Shown: positions 33,043 to 43,326 of the stretch, in pieces
Layout of the letters: the number at the start of each line of letters is the position of its first letter
How positions within the stretch are numbered: position 1 is the first letter of the stretch
Origin: Aaosphaeria pasadenensis
Lineage: Eukaryota > Ascomycota > Dothideomycetes > Pleosporales
Assembly (NCBI GenBank): GCA_022813625.1
Contig: JAKLMB010000011.1
Location: 992,001 to 1,056,000 of the forward strand
Direction: 5' to 3'
DNA: 64,000 nucleotides
Made by a program: the position numbers and the translations under genes
The notes under the pieces: model-generated
Told to the model about the DNA's origin: nothing
Seen by the model: only the letters and a program-made list of their open reading frames with translations
Databases searched by the model: none

Positions 33043-34843
33043 TGAAATGAAAAATAACAGGACATCCCGGTAAGTATTGAATCCTCTTCCCTGTGAAACG
33101 ATGTTGTTGTTCAGGTGTTCTTAAGACGTACGGCTCAATCACAACGTATTAACGCTTCTCCAGGCTGGGAGTGGCGGGGGTCTGTTGGGGGCTGCAGCCA
33201 CAATATCGGTCGGCTGCCTGGCACTCAACCCACGCCCGATTGCATCAAATGAGGACGAATAGTATTGCCGAGCAAGCGCTGAATCCAGTGTAATAAATCA
33301 GCACGTGAGGTGCTCTCTACTAGTGTAAGACATACAGCCTGCTGCCTAGGGTTGTGTCCATGCCTGGAATGCAGTACTACTGGCTTGTTAATGATGAAAG
33401 TAATGTGACGCAAAGAGTTCGGAATAGACATCTACCCGTATTGTCAAGGGTAACCGGCCCAGGTACACTGTGAAATCACCGATGAGATCCGCATTCATAC
33501 CGTTGTTTGCTAGACGGACGAACCGGGTTTTGAGCGTACATACCGAACGAGATTACTAGTATCGTAAGGATCCCCTAGCAATTTGCAGTGACCTTGGAGT
33601 CTCTGGACATAGCAATGAAGATATCCTGATATATATACTGCCATACATTGTACAAAGAACAATGCAAGCTAATCTATGTTTTGGAGAAAGGACACTTCCA
33701 TGGACTGGGGAAGTTGGATTATGTCATCAAAAAATACCCTTTCACATCTCATCCAGTCAATCAGATCTCTACAATCCACTTTTCGCTCAATTTACATTGT
33801 GTAAGAACGATACTCAACAGACAAGCAAACCTCGGATATCCTGGATGATACATGCTCTAGCCTTCTTGTTGTTTCTATCGACCTTACCTCAGTTCGAACC
33901 ATTCATCCTGATAATTGTCGTGCTGCGGTTTGGTGTTCTTCAATCTTAACTACCTACCTAATAAAGACGGGGAGTCCTCCGAACACGAGCAAGACGCAAG
34001 GACGGAGACAGAGTCTCACCTAGTCGAAACGCATGCATAGCGCGATTGCTGTGCATATGGCTAGCTTCACTTGCCTCTTTTTATGTATTCCCCGGGATAG
34101 ACAAGTGGAGTGTAACTATTCGGTTGGGCTTCGTCTTTGATCGTAGGAAATAGATTTTGGTGGTGAGCAGAGTGGTTGACTTGTAGCAGTATTATTTTGT
34201 GTCAATCGCCAATTGAAGGTATATTGGTAGGTCTAGTAGGCAAGAATCAAGTGATATATTCGTCAATTGTTGACATGCAACATCTCTACGCTGTTTATTG
34301 TAGAGCAAAACGTATCTGACTACCACACAAATGTCACGGCTTAGCATCTGAGCAAACAGAGAGATTGATTGGTTACAGGCAGATTATGAGGTAAAATCAA
34401 AAATGCTCAGCTATCGAATTAACTAAAATACAGCAACAGAGTTCTTGTATAGGTTAATAAGTAGTAGAATAAGAGCTACTCTATAAGAGTCTTTAATTAA
34501 CCTATGCTAAGAAGTAAACATAACTTAGGTTAAAGACTGGCATCCTTGATCTAATCTAATATTCAAAGTCGTCCTATCCGATCCTGTATTGATCGACTGG
34601 TGATCAACCGTTACATTACCCTGCTCATTGCCGGCTGTACTTGGCATACTTGAATACGAACTACTATGTGGTCTTCGCCTGTCAACGTTACACCGTGATC
34701 CAACCCGAAAGTAAATTGAGCGATCCTCCCTCATTTGGTAATACCTAGCTAGCTATGTACAAATACCTATCATACCTCGTAGGCCTTGCCTGTCCTTTGT
34801 CCTGGCAAGGCAGCATTTTCCACGGAACTCAAACACAGCCACC
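33043..34843. other. Gene-poor, partly AT-rich region
   Basis: 1.8 kb without a recognisable gene between divergent kinase (-) and GH2 (+) starts. The segment ~34,250-34,540 is AT-rich with many TTAA/TAAT words and no long frame, which could be an eroded repeat. The last 300 bp should hold the GH2 promoter. Confidence 0.5.
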
Positions 34844-37480
34844 ATGTGCCCGCTCGCCTTGAACGTGGGGGTTCGATTGTTGTGCATCGCTTATCTCTGC
34901 TCTTTTCTAAGTGCAGCAGCAATTGTCACTCTACCAGGGCAAATCGCTACGATTCCAGCATGGCATGTCCAATCGTCTCGCCAGATCGGCAATGACCAGT
35001 CAAAATTGTCCGACCCAGGGCTTGACACCTCATCGTGGTACAAGATTGGAATCAGAGGAACATTGATGGCCACGCTGCTTGAAAATAATGTTTACAAAGA
35101 GGAGGAGATCTTCTACTCGACCAATTTGAAGAAGGTGGCACCCACACAGTTCTCTGTACCCTGGTTTTACCGAGCCAAATTAGATCTGAAGCCGGGAAAT
35201 GGCTCGTATTACCAACTTCGCACGCACGGAATTTCATCAAGTGCAGAGATATATCTGAATGGAGTTCTAGTTGCAGGGAAGAATACGCAGGCAGGATCGT
35301 ACACTGGATTGGAACTGGATCTCACCGGTCTAGTGAAAGCGGGCAATAACATTCTTCTCATACGTGCATATCCCACCGACTACAATCGAGACCTTGCTTT
35401 GGGATTTGTGGACTGGAATCCGTATCCACCGGATAATGGAACTGGGGTATGGAGAGATGTTGAGGTGAAGCAGTCAGGTGGAGCATCTCTTTCGCTTCCG
35501 CGGGTCGTGGCTCTCGCGGATAGGTACGAAAAGAAAGCCAACATCAGTGTGAGAGTCGACGTGAAGAACTTGAAGAATGGTACTCTTCGCGGAGAAGTGG
35601 CGTGCACAGTACTTGATCCATCAGGGGCCGAGCTTGGACACCCGAAAGCAGAATTTGTGCTTGAAGCACGTACGCAACGAAAAGTAGCCCTGGATATAAA
35701 GCTCAAGGAACCGCGGATTTGGTGGCCAAAACAATGGGGTGCACAGCCTCTATATTCCACCGTCTGCACTGCGAGTATAGGCGCCGAGGTGTCAGATAAA
35801 ACCTCCAAGATTAGGTTCGGGATACGAAGTGTGACTTCAGCGCTTTCCTCCTCAAATGACACTACATTCTTCATTAATGGGAAGCGATTCCAAGTCGTCG
35901 GGGCCGGTTATACCTCAGATATGTTCTTACGATTTGATGCAGAGAAGATCCGCACTCAGTTCCGGTACATGCTTGATATGGGCATGAATACAGTCCGACT
36001 CGAAGGCAAACAAGAGCATCCATATCTATATGAGCTCGCTGATGAACTCGGACTCATGGTAATGACTGGGTGGGAGTGCTGCGACAAGTGGGAAGGTTGG
36101 ACTTACAACGATGAGGGAAGTGGCGAGAAGTGGACTGACCGTGACTATATGATCGCAAACTCATCCATGCGCCATGAGGCTGAAATGATGCAGCATCATC
36201 CCTCTTTGTTAGCATTCCTAGTTGGGAGTGACTTCTGGCCCGACGATCGTGCCACCAAGATCTATGTCGATGCTTTGGAGGCATTCGACTGGAACATTCC
36301 CATAATATCTTCTGCAAGCCAACGTGGGTTCCCAGCACAACTAGGAAATGGGGGTATGAAGATGGAGGGTCCTTATGACTGGGTCCCACCTTCATATTGG
36401 TACGATGATCAGAATCGCCTCGGGTCTGCAGCTGGGTTTGCGAGCGAGCTTGGTGCTGGTGTAGGAACGCCAGAGCTATCGTCCCTGAAGAAGTTTCTTT
36501 CGCCTGCCGACCTCGAAGACCTTTGGAGGAATCCCAAAAAGGGACTTTACCATATGTCGACCGAGGTTTCGCAATTCTACACAAGGGAGATATACAATGC
36601 AGCACTATGGGCGCGCTACGGGGCACCTACTTCGCTCGATGATTACCTTATGAAAGCACAGATGATGGACTACGAGGCCACGCGCTCACAATTCGAAGCC
36701 TATGCAGCTCGATGGAATACCCAGCGTCCTGCAACGGGGTTGATATACTGGATGCTGAACAACGCTTGGCCGTCCCTTCATTGGAATCTCTTCGATTACT
36801 ATCTCCACCCCTGGGGCTCATACTATGGAGCGAAGATTGCTTCCAGAGATGAACATGTAGTGTTTGACCCTGTAGGGAACAGTGTATATTTGATCAACCG
36901 ACAAATCGATCGCGCAGGACAAAGAACCGTGGACTTCGAGATCATCAGCCTGAACGGCACAATTCTCTCCCGGAACTCGTTCTCTGGACCAACAGAGCCC
37001 AGCTCAGCCAAGTTTGTCGGTTCACTACCAGGCCTTTCGGGAATTGAAGAGGTGGTGCTTCTTCGGCTCGTCCTGCACGACAGGAAGGAAACGCTCAGTC
37101 GCAATGTGTACTGGATCTCTGGGAAGACCGATGTGCTGGATTGGGACAAGTCCACGTGGTATTATACACCGACGACGGCATTTGCCGACTATAAGGCACT
37201 GGATGGAGTGGCACGGGCTAATGTCACTCTTACACAGCATGGAACGGCGGTCGAGCTCACCAACACCGCGAAAGTGCCGGCTATCTTTGTACGACTGAAT
37301 CTCTTGGATGGAGCTGGCAATGACGCTGTTCCTGTACTGTGGAGCGATAACTATATTACGCTCTGGCCAGGGGAGAAGATCACGATTGACATTGGAAATG
37401 GTGGTAAGTTAAAGGGAGGTAGCATTGAGATCTTGGGAAAAAATGTGGCCAGGTATAAGGTCCCAGTCCTGGGCTCATAA
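34844..37480 (+). CDS. Secreted exo-beta-D-glucosaminidase (GH2)
   Basis: Releases glucosamine from the non-reducing end of chitosan oligomers; extracellular. Intronless, 878 aa, ATG at 34844 in an ACCATG context, signal peptide ~1-26 ending near AAA. GH2 order: sugar-binding jelly roll (~residues 35-210, WFYRAKLDL, GISSSAEIYLNG), an Ig-like sandwich (~215-330), then the barrel (FFINGKRFQVVGAGY, MNTVRLEGKQEHPYLYELADELGLMVMTGWECCD). The acid/base is D463 in LVGSDFWPDD and the nucleophile E535 in FASELGAG. Using Asp as acid/base, 72 residues before the Glu, is the hallmark of exo-glucosaminidases (bacterial CsxA, fungal GlsA) and separates them from GH2 beta-galactosidases and mannosidases. A GH43 gene follows on the same strand. 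Confidence 0.94.
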   Translation: MCPLALNVGVRLLCIAYLCSFLSAAAIVTLPGQIATIPAWHVQSSRQIGNDQSKLSDPGLDTSSWYKIGIRGTLMATLLENNVYKEEEIFYSTNLKKVAPTQFSVPWFYRAKLDLKPGNGSYYQLRTHGISSSAEIYLNGVLVAGKNTQAGSYTGLELDLTGLVKAGNNILLIRAYPTDYNRDLALGFVDWNPYPPDNGTGVWRDVEVKQSGGASLSLPRVVALADRYEKKANISVRVDVKNLKNGTLRGEVACTVLDPSGAELGHPKAEFVLEARTQRKVALDIKLKEPRIWWPKQWGAQPLYSTVCTASIGAEVSDKTSKIRFGIRSVTSALSSSNDTTFFINGKRFQVVGAGYTSDMFLRFDAEKIRTQFRYMLDMGMNTVRLEGKQEHPYLYELADELGLMVMTGWECCDKWEGWTYNDEGSGEKWTDRDYMIANSSMRHEAEMMQHHPSLLAFLVGSDFWPDDRATKIYVDALEAFDWNIPIISSASQRGFPAQLGNGGMKMEGPYDWVPPSYWYDDQNRLGSAAGFASELGAGVGTPELSSLKKFLSPADLEDLWRNPKKGLYHMSTEVSQFYTREIYNAALWARYGAPTSLDDYLMKAQMMDYEATRSQFEAYAARWNTQRPATGLIYWMLNNAWPSLHWNLFDYYLHPWGSYYGAKIASRDEHVVFDPVGNSVYLINRQIDRAGQRTVDFEIISLNGTILSRNSFSGPTEPSSAKFVGSLPGLSGIEEVVLLRLVLHDRKETLSRNVYWISGKTDVLDWDKSTWYYTPTTAFADYKALDGVARANVTLTQHGTAVELTNTAKVPAIFVRLNLLDGAGNDAVPVLWSDNYITLWPGEKITIDIGNGGKLKGGSIEILGKNVARYKVPVLGS

Positions 37481-38189
37481 TCGAGCAGTCACATAACTCG
37501 ACAAAAAGTTGTCATGGAAATCTTCAAGTTGGTTTTAGGAAGGTAGATAGATGTCTTAGAGCTAATCACGGGGCTGAACTAACTCTTGAAAACAAGCTTT
37601 TAAAAAGTCTACGGTTGTAAAAACAAAAACGACTTTCCAATGTCATCCAATCCTGAATTATGACTCCATGATTGCTAGAACTAAAATGGAACGGTCATTG
37701 TGCCCAAACAGGTGCTTGGTATCTCAATACAAGTGGCCTGTGACGTGATGTGTAGAGCAAGCCGAGGATCTACAACGGAGAATATCGTGCAATCCCTTAG
37801 CGGGAGTATTTAGTGAACTGGCCGCAGCAATCACTACTGCCTCAATCCGTCCGAGATTGCGCCGCGCCAGTAAGTATTTATTCGAACTCTATCGTAACGG
37901 GTTTAGCAAGAACCATAGCAGAAGAGAAGAACCTTGTTTCTCCACATTCTTAAGTATGTGGGGGGGAGGGGTGGGCACGGGGCAATATCCGGAAGGACAT
38001 ATTCACGGCAATTAAGGAACTACATTGCACCGAATTTTTGCTCCTATAGGAAACATGGACGATCTTGTGGTCAAGTTCCATGGCCGGAGGACGGGATATT
38101 TCCAGATGTGTACCATACTTGTATATGTATATACACTTTAATAGCCCACGGTAGTTGACCTACCAATCGATCCTTTTCTTTGATCTGGC
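37481..38189. other. Intergenic region GH2 / GH43
   Basis: 709 bp with a G-rich stretch at ~37,957-37,980. Holds the GH2 3' flank and the GH43 promoter; no gene seen. Confidence 0.5.
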
Positions 38190-39245
38190 ATGAGTTTGTT
38201 AAATATGCGGAGCCTCATATCGTTGTCCGTGTTTGCCACTTGCGCGCTCGCTGCTCTGGCTTCTCAAGCTCTCGATTTCTCGTCCTTCAGCCCTCGGTCG
38301 GTGCATCAGCGGGCGGACCCTTCGTTGACTGGCTACCTCGGAGCCTTTTTCTTAGGAGACAAGCCGAGTGTGTACTTTTACACCTCCAACGGCAACAATG
38401 CAAACTCGTTCAAGGCATTAAACAAGGGTCAGCCGGTCATTAACCCTACAAAAGGCACGAAGGGAGTCCGAGATCCCTCGCTCATTGCCGGTGGTGGTGG
38501 GGAGGCAAGCAAAAAATGGTATATCATTGGTACTGATCTGGAAATCGGAAAGACGACTTGGGATGCAGCGCAACGCACTGGATCAAGGGGAATTTTTGTA
38601 TGGGAGAGTGTCGATCTCGTAAATTGGGCGCAAGAGAGACTAGTTGAGGTGGAGGACAAGACCGCTGGGATGGTATGGGCGCCTGATGCGATATGGGATG
38701 CAGAGAAAGGACAGTACCTCGTCCACTGGGCAAGCAAGTTCTATGCCACAAGCGACCCACAGCACACGGGAAGCCCAAGCGCCACGAGGATTCGGTACGC
38801 ATACACAAGCGACTTCAAGACTTTCTCGGCACCGCAGGACTACATCAACAAGAGCCCCACCAATATCATCGACTTGAACATCCTTCCGCTAGGCGATAAA
38901 ACGTATGCACGTTTCATGAAGGACGAAACCGCAAAGACGGTCTTCACGGAGATATCGACCACGGGGCTCTTTGGTTCCTGGGCGCGACCTGGAGGCTCCA
39001 ACGCGATCATAGCTTCAGGTGTGGAAGGACCAGCCGCCTATTGGGATAATCAAGTCCAAGGGAAGGCACATCTTCTACTTGACTTCTACGGTAGCGATGG
39101 ATACAGGCCGTACGAGACAAGTGATGTGAAAGGAGGAAAATGGACCGCAAGCGACCGTACCAATTTCCCTAAGAATCTTAGGCACGGAAGCGTACTGCCT
39201 GTGAATGCGACAATTGCGTCTGCATTGGCGGCAAGATGGCCGTGA
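38190..39245 (+). CDS. Secreted GH43-type glycoside hydrolase
   Basis: Family 43 five-bladed propeller enzymes are arabinofuranosidases or xylosidases acting on hemicellulose side chains. Intronless. The more probable start is the second ATG (38205), which begins a clean signal peptide (MRSLISLSVFATCALAALAS); the first, at 38190, adds five residues. Blade motifs are VRDPSLI (the general base Asp), WAPDAIWD, and VEGPAAYW with the proton-donor Glu. The third acidic residue is probably in NIIDLNI. About 351 aa, single domain, no binding module. The substrate within GH43 cannot be set from sequence alone. Confidence 0.88.
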   Translation: MSLLNMRSLISLSVFATCALAALASQALDFSSFSPRSVHQRADPSLTGYLGAFFLGDKPSVYFYTSNGNNANSFKALNKGQPVINPTKGTKGVRDPSLIAGGGGEASKKWYIIGTDLEIGKTTWDAAQRTGSRGIFVWESVDLVNWAQERLVEVEDKTAGMVWAPDAIWDAEKGQYLVHWASKFYATSDPQHTGSPSATRIRYAYTSDFKTFSAPQDYINKSPTNIIDLNILPLGDKTYARFMKDETAKTVFTEISTTGLFGSWARPGGSNAIIASGVEGPAAYWDNQVQGKAHLLLDFYGSDGYRPYETSDVKGGKWTASDRTNFPKNLRHGSVLPVNATIASALAARWP

Positions 39246-39440
39246 TGCTTAACTGATCTGGAGAGTTGCATATGATGCCCAAAATACCAAATGCATAGGA
39301 TATGATACCATGATGTCACACAAGGCTATGGACCTTAAGGATAGTTAGCTACATACTACGGGGCTTTCTGGGACAATGAAAGAGTAATCAAATAATCAAG
39401 TTGCTTCTCACTTAAGACAAAACGTGTCTTACCTATTTGC

Positions 39441-40328
39441 TCAATCGCTGTCTGAATCATATCCACCGAGAAGAAGCGCAGGCTTAGGAGGGGCAGTAGG
39501 GGCCTTTAAAGGAGCCTTCTCAGGTGGTGGAGAGGTGTGGTCGGATACCAGCTTCTTTTTAATGCCAAGTGCAGCTGCCGCGTCTTTCTTTGGCTTTGTT
39601 TGTTTCTTGACAAAAGTTGGCACTGGTGGAGCGGGACCTTCGGGGCCGGAATCAACCATCATATCTTCCTCATCAATGGCCACCTCTCCCAGATCTGCCA
39701 TGACCCGGCTTTCAAAAGCCTTCCTGGCTGCCTCTGCATCTTCCGCATCTTCTCTTTTGCGTTTCTCATCTTCAACATCAGGCACGTCTGCAACAACACC
39801 GTCTTTATCGGCCCTTTCAAGACGTGCATTACGGGAGCGGATCTCGTCCAGGGCGTCTGCAATGGCCATCTCCGTCTTTGCATCCAAGACTTTGGTCTCC
39901 AGTTCCTGCATGGCATCTCGCTCTGCCTCTTCCTTTTCCAGTCTGTCAAGCCGTTCCTCCTCTGTTTCCTCCGCTAATTTTGCTTCTCTCCATGGCTCGA
40001 AATTCCTCTTAGCACCCTTTTCACTTTCGTAGTCCATGTTTTTCGGGTCTGTTTTGAAAGTGATCTCGCCACTGCAGCGGGTGCACCGTATGTAGAAACG
40101 GAAGATGGAAATGTTGTAGTACTTTTCGTCCGTGGTTTCTTTTCGAGCATTGAATTTTCTCCCCTTGTAAATGAACTCACCACAATGGGTGCATTTCATG
40201 GAGAAGGGAGCCATAAGGCGCACAGTCTGTAGTTTGGGGCCTGTAACCTTGGGGCCCCGTTGCCGAGTAATCTTCGAGGGATCGAAGTCGGGTGGATAAT
40301 ACTTCGTAAGGACTTTTCGCTCGGACAT
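39441..40328 (-). CDS. yju2: Pre-mRNA splicing factor Yju2/CCDC94 (Cwf16 family)
   Basis: Spliceosomal first-step factor that joins the catalytic B* complex. Intronless, 295 aa. The N-terminus is nearly diagnostic (MSERKVLTKYYPPDFDPS), then VRLMAPFSMKCTHCGEFIYKGRKFNARKE and FRFYIRCTRCSGEITFKTDPKNMDY. Four Cys (46, 49, 82, 85) form the conserved zinc site. The C-terminal half is a charged coiled coil followed by a disordered Lys/Pro tail ending in Asp-Ser repeats. It is convergent with the GH43 gene (195 bp apart) and divergent from the APC/C gene. Confidence 0.95.
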   Translation of the reverse strand: MSERKVLTKYYPPDFDPSKITRQRGPKVTGPKLQTVRLMAPFSMKCTHCGEFIYKGRKFNARKETTDEKYYNISIFRFYIRCTRCSGEITFKTDPKNMDYESEKGAKRNFEPWREAKLAEETEEERLDRLEKEEAERDAMQELETKVLDAKTEMAIADALDEIRSRNARLERADKDGVVADVPDVEDEKRKREDAEDAEAARKAFESRVMADLGEVAIDEEDMMVDSGPEGPAPPVPTFVKKQTKPKKDAAAALGIKKKLVSDHTSPPPEKAPLKAPTAPPKPALLLGGYDSDSD

Positions 40329-40818
40329 GCTGGCTGTTGCGTATTACTCGAAATTTGTTGGTAGTACGTTGGGTAATCGAGGATGTTGTTGGGTCGTTTC
40401 GACACTGGGAATGAAAGTTGTTGAACGTTAGTATAGGTACCTAATGTACTAATGATTGATGGGAGAGCTTGGCACATGTGACTGACTAATGGGCGGTAAC
40501 AGGTGGCAGAACCCCGCGTACCACACCTGCAACGCCTCGTCCCGTGTCCACGCGATTGTGCAGGCGCGATTTGTTGTTCCGCAGTGGACTTCCGCTTTAC
40601 AAGTACAATCACTCTATACTTATCCCTTAGAAACAACAACTGAACGCCTAACACATTTACACCTCCTCGAATCTTCTCAACTCGAATCTTCTCAACTCGT
40701 ACACGACTGTTCTGAGAATGTGTTCACATTGAGCAACATCCATCGAAGTGCGCAATCACCGCATTGCATCTTCTCTCACCAATCTGCCTCGCTGAAGCCG
40801 TATGACATCTTCGGAACT
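40329..40818. promoter_or_regulatory. Divergent promoter region, yju2 / cut9
   Basis: 490 bp shared by two housekeeping genes transcribed apart. It includes a direct duplication of CTCGAATCTTCTCAA at ~40,667-40,696 close to the cut9 start. No other element was identified. Confidence 0.55.
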
Positions 40819-42764
40819 ATGGAGAAATTTCTACGAGATTGGCGGCAAGACGCTATCAACAAGCATCAATACGATACAGCAATATTTGTTGCAGACAAAC
40901 TGCTGGCACTGACTAGTGCGTACATTCTCTGGACTCTACGAATATTTCCCACTGACACTGTCGCATAGAGGACGACCAAGATGCCTTCTGGCTAGCCCAA
41001 GTCCATTTTCAAACTGCACATTACACTCGCGCTCAGGCCTTTCTTTCCCGCGGCGATCTGATTGAACGCAATCCACAATGCCGGTACTTACATGCACATT
41101 GTTCCATAAAATTAGGTCAAACAGACGAAGCTTTGGAAACACTCGGCGAGAAGAACCCTACACATTTAATATCTGCACCAGGCAGTGCGCGCCAGAAGCT
41201 TCGGCACGTTGATGTAAATACCCGGGCTGGTGCACGCCATCAGAAGACCTTGTCACGTACGGAACGTCTGCCTACAAGTGAAGAGCGAGACCGGGAGGAC
41301 TCTGCAAGTCTTAAAGCTGAGGCCGGCATGTGCTACCTTCGAGGAGTATGCTTTGCAAAGAAGAACGCATTCGACCGCGCAAAGGAGTGTTACAAAATCG
41401 CCGTTCAGATCGATGTACAGTGTTTCGAGGCCTTTGATCAGCTCATGGCCAATTCCCTGATGCACCCCTCCGAAGAGTGGAAATTCCTCGAGTCTCTAAA
41501 TTTCGATACCATCAATGTAGACAACAATTCATCGCTCTCCCAAGAAGCTGCACAATTCACAAAGCAGCTTTATACCACACGCCTCTCTAAATACTCTCGG
41601 CCGCAAGAGTTCACAGCGGCTGCAGAATCTCTTTCAACACATTACAACCTCTCTGAGAATCCAGATATCCTACTTTCCAAGGCAGATCTTCTCTTCACCC
41701 ATTGTCGGTTCCGAGATGCTCTTGCGCTTACTTCGTCGATTTTGGAGCGTGATAAGAACAACTTTGCTACCCTTCCGGTCCACTTGGCTTGCTTACATGA
41801 ACTTGGCCGTAAGAATGAGCTGTTTTTGCTTGCTCACGAATTGGCCGATCACAACCCACAGGAACCTTGCGCATGGCTTGCTGTTGGAGTGTACTATCTC
41901 TCCATCAATCGTATTGCCGAGGCCCGCCGTTACTTTTCTAAATCATCGATGATGGATCCGCATTTCGGTCCAGCTTGGATTGGGTTCGCACACACATTTG
42001 CGGCAGAGGGCGAACATGACCAAGCTATAGCCGCTTATGGTACCGCTGCACGACTGTTTCAGGGAACCCACCTACCGCAACTGTTTATTGGGATGCAAAA
42101 CCTCCAGTTGAATCAACTCACCTTGGCGCACGATTACCTTAACGTTGCATTCGACATCTGTAAACAGGATCCCCTCCTTCTAAACGAGCTCGGTGTCGTC
42201 TTCTATCATCAAGATGCTCTACCAGACGCTATAAGTATGTTCCGTCGCGCTCTCAACATCGCAGAAATTAATGACTCGGATCGGGACGCTTGGTTACCCA
42301 CTCGGATAAATCTCGCACACGCTCTGAGGCGCTGCAACCAGTTGGATGAATCTCTAGCGACCTTCGAAGACGTCCTACGAGCCGGTATACAGGACGCGGG
42401 CGTATTTACCGCCAAAGGGCTGGTTCTCCTAGAAATGGGTCGCAACTGGGAAGCCATCATTGCGTTGCATGAGGCGTTAGCAGTTGCTCCTCAAGATCCC
42501 ATGGCTACCGACTTGCTAAACCGTACTTTCGAATCCAATGAGAGTGACAATGGCGAGTTTGGCGTTAACAGAGGATTGGATGAATATAGTGAGCAAGTTG
42601 GGGACTACGAAGTCGAAGAATTGGACCGTCGAATCGATGGGAAATTAAAGGAGATCCAACAAAACAAGGTGGCAGGACGAGGTACTAGGCGTACAAGAAA
42701 CGCGGCTGCACTGGGCGAGGAGAGTGCCTATGGAGAGAGCATGATGGTCGATTCGGATGGGTGA
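40819..42764 (+). CDS. cut9: Anaphase-promoting complex subunit Cut9/Cdc16 (APC6)
   Basis: TPR scaffold subunit of the APC/C ubiquitin ligase. Two exons, 40819..40915 and 40969..42764 (630 aa), join as ..LLALT/KDDQDAFWLAQ... Tandem TPRs fill the protein; clear ones include AGMCYLRGVCFAKKNAFDRAKECYKIAVQID, PCAWLAVGVYYLSINRIAEARRYFSKS, GPAWIGFAHTFAAEGEHDQAIAAYGTA and AGVFTAKGLVLLEMGRNWEAIIALHEALAV. The MHPSEEW segment and the overall order match Cut9/Cdc16 rather than Cdc27 or Cdc23. The C-terminus is disordered with basic and acidic patches (TRRTRN). The 53-nt intron is typical of the window. Confidence 0.93.
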
Positions 42765-43326
42765 AGTAGGACGGTCCCTCTTGTATCCAAGCATGGGTTT
42801 TGTATCATGACAGGGCGTTCAGGAAAAGATGCACATCTGGCTTCATGCATGATGTTCGGAAAGCGCATGATTTTGAATCTATATGGTTCCGGCGAGGCAC
42901 GGTGAATAGTAACCCTATCGGAATCCCCGTATTAATGTGAGGTCGAGCATCAACTCGAGACTTTGGAAGAATACTCAAGAGTGGCACCAATGAGCACGTT
43001 CACCATATGTATTTGGGTCTTCTCTGACAAAGTTGATGATATTTTCCTACAGTGTATACAAATAAGTATGCTACTTTTCAAAGCACCAGGCGTAATGAAT
43101 GATGAATATGTAATGTAGAGAGATGTAAGAAAATGGGCATAAACGTTAATCATAAATCATGAAAGCGAGCTCTCGTCATAATTTACCGAGCCAGTTGATT
43201 ATCATTATCCTACACTGGGCAACGGCTCAAGTGTATCTTTTCGATTGTCGAGACCTGTACAGGGCAAACCTTCTCTGGGTATCATAAAATAAGGAGGGAA
43301 ACAAGGCTGAACTGCAACGCCACAGA
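42765..43326. other. Convergent intergenic region
   Basis: 562 bp shared 3' flank of cut9 (+) and the serine-rich gene (-). No gene seen. Confidence 0.5.

Noticed and set aside
33885..33910. B-box-like GTTCGAACC suggesting a tRNA
   Set aside because: No A-box at a suitable distance and no cloverleaf could be drawn. The similar GGTTCGAATT at about 29,931 lies inside a CorA-like exon.
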